Assembly (NCBI GenBank): GCA_002869925.2
Contig: NEWT02000016.1
Span: forward strand, 431 to 39,490
Source of the DNA: Nitrospira sp. CG24A
GTDB taxonomy: Bacteria > Nitrospirota > Nitrospiria > Nitrospirales > Nitrospiraceae
Direction: 5' to 3'
Length of the DNA: 39,060 bases
The notes below the pieces were generated by a model that worked only from the letters and a program-made list of their open reading frames with translations, was not told the origin of the DNA and made no database searches. Below, one piece after another: positions 34,929 to 39,060 of the stretch (position 1 is the stretch's first letter; every line of letters starts with the position of its first letter). The position numbers were made by a program, and so were the translations under genes.

Positions 34929-35516
34929 CTACGACCGGAGAGCCGTCCACCAATTTCGCAACCACGTCGACCGTATGAGCTTGTACCCGAGCCAGGCCGC
35001 GAGCAGCACGCCAAACAGCGGGACGGCCACGGTCTGCACCAGCTTCTGATAGTCGGTCATGTGGACCCGCAAGAGATACTGCGGGCGCTTCATCAGATTC
35101 TGTTTCTCCGTCGAGATGGTGACGGCATACAAGCCCTCATCCAGCCGAACTTCGCTCCTCAGTACGCCGTCCGGGTGGAGACTCGGCCGAATATCGGCCA
35201 CAATCTGATCGTCCGCCCCTTGGCTCCCATTCCCCTTCATGATCCGCATCCCGACCGGCTCATGGCGCAAGGCTGGATCCACGAGGTCGACGACGAGAAA
35301 GATGTCGCCGGACTGGGGAATGTCGGTGCAGTATTGATCTTTCAACTGGTATTGCGGCTGATAGGCGTTGAAATGGATCACCTGCTCCCCGATTCGGCGC
35401 AGACAGGGGTCGTCTTCCCCACTCACGGCGCCATGGGCCGCGGCCACGTCAGGGTGGGACAGTACGGCAACCAGAAGGAGCCCCAGCACACCGATCCCTC
35501 TCATATGTGTCATCAT
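34929..35516 (-). CDS. Periplasmic protein with signal peptide and C-terminal membrane anchor
   Basis: This 195-residue protein has a signal peptide (GIGVLGLLLVAVLSHPDVAAAHG), a periplasmic domain with two cysteines (DDPCLRRIG and QYCTDIPQSGD), and one C-terminal membrane helix (VAVPLFGVLLAAWLGYKLI). I do not recognise a named family. The domain has an all-beta look with FLVVDLVDPALRHEPVGMRIM. The start was set at the ATG at 35516, since GAGGAGG lies 8 nt upstream and the longer frame begins with TTG. A 45-residue membrane peptide gene lies just upstream. Confidence 0.75.
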   Translation of the reverse strand: MMTHMRGIGVLGLLLVAVLSHPDVAAAHGAVSGEDDPCLRRIGEQVIHFNAYQPQYQLKDQYCTDIPQSGDIFLVVDLVDPALRHEPVGMRIMKGNGSQGADDQIVADIRPSLHPDGVLRSEVRLDEGLYAVTISTEKQNLMKRPQYLLRVHMTDYQKLVQTVAVPLFGVLLAAWLGYKLIRSTWLRNWWTALRS

Positions 35517-35558
35517 GGTCAAGCCCTCCTCATCGGCCTCTTCCGTTCAACGGCTCAG

Positions 35559-35696
35559 TCAGAAACGGTTCCGTCTGCGCCGCAGCGAGACGCGCTGGGC
35601 GACAGGCGCACGTGCCGGCACCGGTTTCCCTGGCCGGCCACGGACGGCCCACCAGAGCGCCACGAGTGCCAGTACTCCCACGATTATCTGGTCCAT
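35559..35696 (-). CDS. 45-residue single-span membrane peptide
   Basis: This short frame starts MDQIIVGVLALVALWWAVRG and ends in a basic tail (QRVSLRRRRNRF). It has one hydrophobic helix (4-18) followed by positive charges. AGGAG lies 6 nt before the ATG, which strongly supports translation. It precedes the membrane-anchored periplasmic protein by 42 bp on the same strand and may be cotranscribed with it. No family is recognised. Confidence 0.6.
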   Translation of the reverse strand: MDQIIVGVLALVALWWAVRGRPGKPVPARAPVAQRVSLRRRRNRF

Positions 35697-35772
35697 GCTG
35701 TTCTCCTTTGTCGCTGCCGACGGTCCCCTTCATCCATAGCTGTCACCCATCTCTGTGGCTCACCGAGTAGAC

Positions 35773-35801
35773 AGGCCCCTCCGGGGTGTAGAGAGGGGCC
35801 T
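35773..35801. terminator. GC-rich hairpin, possible terminator or attenuator
   Basis: AGGCCCCT (35773-35780) pairs with AGGGGCCT (35794-35801) around a 13-nt loop. It lies 46 bp beyond the zinc-ribbon stop codon, so it may end that transcript. No T-run follows on the minus strand, so it is not a strong intrinsic terminator. Confidence 0.45.
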
Positions 35802-35846
35802 ATCCACCCCAGCGAGAAACGCCGTGAGTATTCCGGCGCCACCTCT

Positions 35847-36125
35847 CTATCGATTTTTCGTCAGGCAATTGCTCAGCAACGTTTTCCCTGCAAGATGCGT
35901 GGCCATTGATCCATACAGTGCCCCCCGGTTGTGCAGGATGACCGGATCGATCATCTCGCCACATTGCACACAGCGCTGAGCACGGTAGTCCGACAGATCT
36001 TGGGACCATTCGTCGACCATGAGTCCGCTGCATCGTGGACAACGACCCGCGCTATGCATGCTTGCCCAGTTTCGAGTCGCCACCTCAATCGATTGCTGGA
36101 GTGTCATCGCTCGTGCCGTCTCCAT
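35847..36125 (-). CDS. Small zinc-ribbon protein, predicted sigma-54 target
   Basis: This 92-residue protein has CPRC (29-32) and CVQC (52-55), a zinc-ribbon pair 20 residues apart. Basic and hydrophobic residues follow. I chose the ATG at 36125, which has GGGAGG 6 nt upstream; the ATG at 36146 has no ribosome binding site. It resembles the zinc-ribbon gene at 32989 in size and layout but not closely in sequence. It lies just downstream of the sigma-54 activator gene, with its own -24/-12 promoter in between. Function unknown. Confidence 0.78.
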   Translation of the reverse strand: METARAMTLQQSIEVATRNWASMHSAGRCPRCSGLMVDEWSQDLSDYRAQRCVQCGEMIDPVILHNRGALYGSMATHLAGKTLLSNCLTKNR

Positions 36126-36187
36126 TTGATGCCTCCCTTCAGCCATTCATCAATTTTCCATCACACCAGTCATGACAAGATTGAATC

Positions 36188-36202
36188 GCAACTCGCGTTC
36201 CA
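36188..36202 (-). promoter_or_regulatory. Predicted sigma-54 promoter of the zinc-ribbon gene
   Basis: The minus strand reads TGGAACGCGAGTTGC, a good -24/-12 match with correct spacing, and resembles the promoter at 27735-27749. The predicted start is near 36177, giving a leader of about 52 nt before the ATG at 36125. Paired dyads lie about 125-145 bp upstream. Confidence 0.75.
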
Positions 36203-36307
36203 GAGAGTTCCCACCCAATCTGAATGTCGATGTCGCTGAAAATACGAGAGATTGAGTGATTTATTTCAGGAATATCTCTCGCGAAAAATGAAGTGCCGAA
36301 GATAATC

Positions 36308-36342
36308 TGCCGACTCGACGGCATGCTGCCGAAATGTCGGCG
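36308..36342. promoter_or_regulatory. Tandem activator-type dyads near the activator gene end
   Basis: TGCCGACTCGACGGCA (36308-36323) and TGCCGAAATGTCGGCG (36327-36342) each keep the 6-4-6 dyad with one mismatch. The centres are 19 bp apart. They lie just past the stop codon of the sigma-54 activator gene and upstream of the zinc-ribbon promoter. Confidence 0.72.
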
Positions 36343-36382
36343 CGAGCCTTGAGCATTCATGGAGGCTGGAGGAGAAAGCAGA

Positions 36383-38977
36383 CTAAGATGGTCGAGAAAT
36401 GCCCAGCTTCTGCATCTTGGATTGGAGAGTGGTCCGCTTCATGCCAAGCTTGGCCGCAGCCCCTGCAGGACCACCGATGATCCATTCCGACTCGCGAAGA
36501 GCTTTAAGAATGTGTTCACGTTCGGCTTGTTCAAGCGTCGTCGTCCCGGAATTCACGACGTGACCCGGCGTCCGCTTTAATTCTGCGAGCGACACAAACA
36601 GAGCCTGCCCTTGGGTCAGAATGACCGCTCGCTCGATAAAATTCTCCAGCTCCCGCACATTACCTCGCCAGTCATAGGCTTGTAGCGCTTGCATGGCCTC
36701 AGACGGGATCGTCTCGATGCGCTTCTTCATCCGTTGGGCGAATTTCTGAGCAAAGTGTCGGACCAGCAAGGGAATATCTTCCACGCGGTCGCGCAGGGGC
36801 GGGACGGTCACCGGAAAGACCTTGAGCCGGTAATACAGATCGCTACGAAACCTCTGTTCCTCGACCATCCGATCAAGATCGCGATTGGTTGCGGCAATGA
36901 TGCGAACATTGACGCGTATCGTCTTGGTGCTCCCCAGGCGTTCAAACTCCTGCTCCTGGAGCACTCGAAGCAGCTTCACTTGTAGTTCCAACGGGATTTC
37001 TCCCACCTCGTCGAGGAAGATCGTCCCGCGGTCGGCCAATTCAAACCGGCCGACCTTGGTGGCAATCGCGCCGGTAAATGCACCTCTTTCATGCCCGAAG
37101 AGTTCGCTTTCCAACAACCCAGTCGGAATCGCAGCGCAATTGATCTTGACGAATGTTCGCTCCCGCCTATTGCTGTGATTGTGGAGCGCCCGCGCGACGA
37201 GTTCCTTCCCGCTCCCTGTTTCGCCCAAGATCAGGACTGTCGAATCGGTCGCCGCCACGGTCTGAACCTCTTTGAGCACCAGCTTGAGAGCCCGGCTATC
37301 CCCAACGATTTCCTCGAAGTTATAGGCGGTCTGGATCTCTTCTTCGAGATACAGCTTTTCCTTTGCCAGCTTGTCCCTCAGCGATGAAATTTCCTGATAG
37401 GCCATCGCATTCTCAGCGGCAAGCGCAACCTGCGCACCGATCCGGCTGAACAGTTTTGCGTCGTCGTCGGTGAACGCGTCTTCCTGCATGCTGACGACGC
37501 TCAACGTGCCCAGCGCTCGCCCGTGCAAAATCAGGGGAACCGCGCATCCCGACTTCAGACCTTCGGCCTCTGCCCGTTTCATGATCTCCGCCGGAAACTC
37601 CGTGAGGTTGAGACGTCTGACATGAACCGTCTGCTGAGTCGTGAACGCTAACCCTTCCGGGGTTCCTTTCAACGGAATGGGATCTCCCGCTCCGACAAAG
37701 TCTTGATTGCCGGGGAAGTCGAGCGCATGAGCCCGCAACTGGTGTGTCTCGGGATCGTAGAGACAAAACGACGCGAAATCGTGCGGGATAACACGACCGA
37801 GGCAGGCGGAGATCGCTTTCAAGAGTCCTCTCAATTCGAGGTGCGACACGACGGCGTTGTTGATCTCCAGCACCAAACTGAGCCGATCTCGCTCCCGAGC
37901 CAGAGACCGCTGCGCGGCTTCCGTGCTGGAGAAATGGAGCACGTTGTCTACGGCCACGGCCACTTGTTTCGCCACCTGACCGAGCAATCCCAAGTTCTGG
38001 TCTCCGAATGCACGGGGCTCGAGACTCCCGAACCCGATCGCCCCGAGACGTCGCATGGCGGTCGTCAAGGGAAACAGACAGACGGACTGGACGCCGATGT
38101 CTTTGAGGGCTGCCATCCCCATCGAAAATCGAGTTTCCTCGTCGAGAGACGGGATGATCAAGGGTTGCTGGTGGGTCCAGACCCAGCCGCTGGAGGACTC
38201 CTCAATCGGCAGCTCCAACCCGTCCAATCTGGTGGCGAGGTGGTGAGCGGCTGCGGTTTCCAATACGTGGACCTTCATTACGTTCTTTGTGGGATCGTGG
38301 AGAATCAAGCCGATGAAATTGAACGGAGCCACTGTCGGGAGGCGTTGCGCGAGGTCTCGAAAGAGCGCGGACAGGTCGCGGTGCGACACGATGGCTTCCG
38401 ACACCTCGAGGAGAAGCCGTAACCGGTCGTGATCGTGAGTCAAGTCTTGGTGATGGAGGACATTATCCACCGCCACTGCGACCTGCTTGCCTACTTGTTG
38501 TAGGAATTCCAGGTCCATTTCGCTATAGGCCTCTTTCTTCACACTCGAAAATCCCATGGCTCCCAAGCGTCGTACAGCCGTGGTCAGAGGAACGAAGCAA
38601 AACGAGTTCACGCCGTCCTCCTGCATGCGCTGAGTCACCTTCGGCCAGTGCTGCTCTTCAGCGATATTCGGTACAAGGACGGGCTGCTGCGTTTGCCACA
38701 CCAACCCGGCGGGACTCTCTTCGACCGGCCCTTCGTGGCCACCCACGAGATCCGCCGGCACATTCGCCTGAATACTGTGCAATCGCATCGTGTCACGCGC
38801 AGGATCGTGCAAGGACAGGGCGACAAAATTCACATGAATCACGCGAGGAAGGCGCTGAGCGAGATCTCGAAAGAGTTCGTCGAGGTCGCGGTGTGTGGAG
38901 ATCGCCTGCGCAACCTCCAGCAGAGCTTGGTACCGCTCCGCGAGAGTTTCACAGGGAGATGTGGGATGCGTTTCCAT
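36383..38977 (-). CDS. Sigma-54-dependent activator with three GAF domains (FhlA-like)
   Basis: This 864-residue regulator has three GAF domains (about 14-175, 185-345, 370-525). The first two are clear duplicates, each beginning HRDL..LFRDLAQRLP. A coiled linker leads to the AAA+ domain with Walker A GETGSGKE (585-592), the sigma-54 loop GAFTGA (632-637) and Walker B TIFLDE (652-657). The C-terminus carries a Fis-type HTH (GGPAGAAAKLGMKRTTLQSKMQKLGI). No receiver domain is present, so it should sense a ligand directly through the GAF domains, as FhlA does. Paired 16-bp dyads near -24/-12 promoters elsewhere in the window are likely targets. The ATG at 38977 lacks a good ribosome binding site. 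No gene is visible from 38978 to the window end. Confidence 0.93.
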   Translation of the reverse strand: METHPTSPCETLAERYQALLEVAQAISTHRDLDELFRDLAQRLPRVIHVNFVALSLHDPARDTMRLHSIQANVPADLVGGHEGPVEESPAGLVWQTQQPVLVPNIAEEQHWPKVTQRMQEDGVNSFCFVPLTTAVRRLGAMGFSSVKKEAYSEMDLEFLQQVGKQVAVAVDNVLHHQDLTHDHDRLRLLLEVSEAIVSHRDLSALFRDLAQRLPTVAPFNFIGLILHDPTKNVMKVHVLETAAAHHLATRLDGLELPIEESSSGWVWTHQQPLIIPSLDEETRFSMGMAALKDIGVQSVCLFPLTTAMRRLGAIGFGSLEPRAFGDQNLGLLGQVAKQVAVAVDNVLHFSSTEAAQRSLARERDRLSLVLEINNAVVSHLELRGLLKAISACLGRVIPHDFASFCLYDPETHQLRAHALDFPGNQDFVGAGDPIPLKGTPEGLAFTTQQTVHVRRLNLTEFPAEIMKRAEAEGLKSGCAVPLILHGRALGTLSVVSMQEDAFTDDDAKLFSRIGAQVALAAENAMAYQEISSLRDKLAKEKLYLEEEIQTAYNFEEIVGDSRALKLVLKEVQTVAATDSTVLILGETGSGKELVARALHNHSNRRERTFVKINCAAIPTGLLESELFGHERGAFTGAIATKVGRFELADRGTIFLDEVGEIPLELQVKLLRVLQEQEFERLGSTKTIRVNVRIIAATNRDLDRMVEEQRFRSDLYYRLKVFPVTVPPLRDRVEDIPLLVRHFAQKFAQRMKKRIETIPSEAMQALQAYDWRGNVRELENFIERAVILTQGQALFVSLAELKRTPGHVVNSGTTTLEQAEREHILKALRESEWIIGGPAGAAAKLGMKRTTLQSKMQKLGISRPS

Positions 38978-39060
38978 GGGTGGGCAGTATGGCGTAACAA
39001 ACAGTCACGGCTCAAGAGGGGGGAGAAGGGAGCGGCCAGGTGCCCTCTTTGCTCGCAGAA

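Noticed and set aside
35700-35740. GG-N10-GC on the minus strand ahead of the 45-residue peptide gene
   Set aside because: The start site would fall on the ribosome binding site, and the sequence is otherwise far from consensus.

Overview
The window looks like chromosomal DNA of a Gram-negative bacterium with moderately high GC, most consistent with the genus Nitrospira. This rests on the mix of families seen: a TerB-COQ4 fusion, an FhlA-type sigma-54 activator, several outer-membrane-linked efflux systems, DUF3467, and a family of intergenic hairpin repeats. No rRNA, tRNA, CRISPR array, insertion sequence or nitrification gene was seen. Nearly all genes lie on the minus strand; the only convincing plus-strand genes are at 13250-13609 and 13909-14946.

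Region 1 (1-12949, minus strand) is the most unusual locus. Four tightly coupled genes encode a TolC-like lipoprotein, a short HlyD-type adaptor, a GAF-HlyD adaptor, and a PqqD-like/M50 protease/HlyD fusion. Directly downstream is a giant surface-type protein, cut off by the window edge. It has an LEPR-XLL-like N-terminal motif, a DUF4347 domain, three CSLREA/beta-helix blocks, a LamG domain and cadherin-like repeats. No ABC ATPase is present, so I read this as a candidate dedicated export and processing system for the giant protein.

Region 2 (13250-16061) holds a DUF3467 protein, an HTH-histidine-kinase-like ATPase-DUF4325 regulator, a GIY-YIG gene broken by one frameshift and one stop codon, and a hairpin-bearing non-coding stretch.

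Region 3 (16062-20708) carries a BT1-like MFS transporter coupled to a ferredoxin/metallo-beta-lactamase protein, an AlkA-like glycosylase, a RidA protein and an SDR oxidoreductase. Hairpin repeats lie between several of these genes.

Region 4 (20982-27706) is a compact operon: STAS protein, RND adaptor, RND pump, outer membrane factor, nitroreductase. Region 5 (27952-32845) is a TetR-adaptor-RND operon with tandem palindromic operators on what looks like a leaderless tetR promoter.

Region 6 (32989-38977) holds two small zinc-ribbon proteins, a TerB-COQ4 fusion, a membrane-anchored periplasmic protein, a 45-residue membrane peptide and an 864-residue three-GAF sigma-54 activator. A 16-bp dyad of the form TGCCGA-N4-TCGGCA occurs as tandem pairs at three places. 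Each pair lies about 115-150 bp upstream of a -24/-12 type promoter: ahead of the STAS-RND-nitroreductase operon and ahead of each zinc-ribbon gene. I infer a local regulon driven by the activator at 36383-38977.
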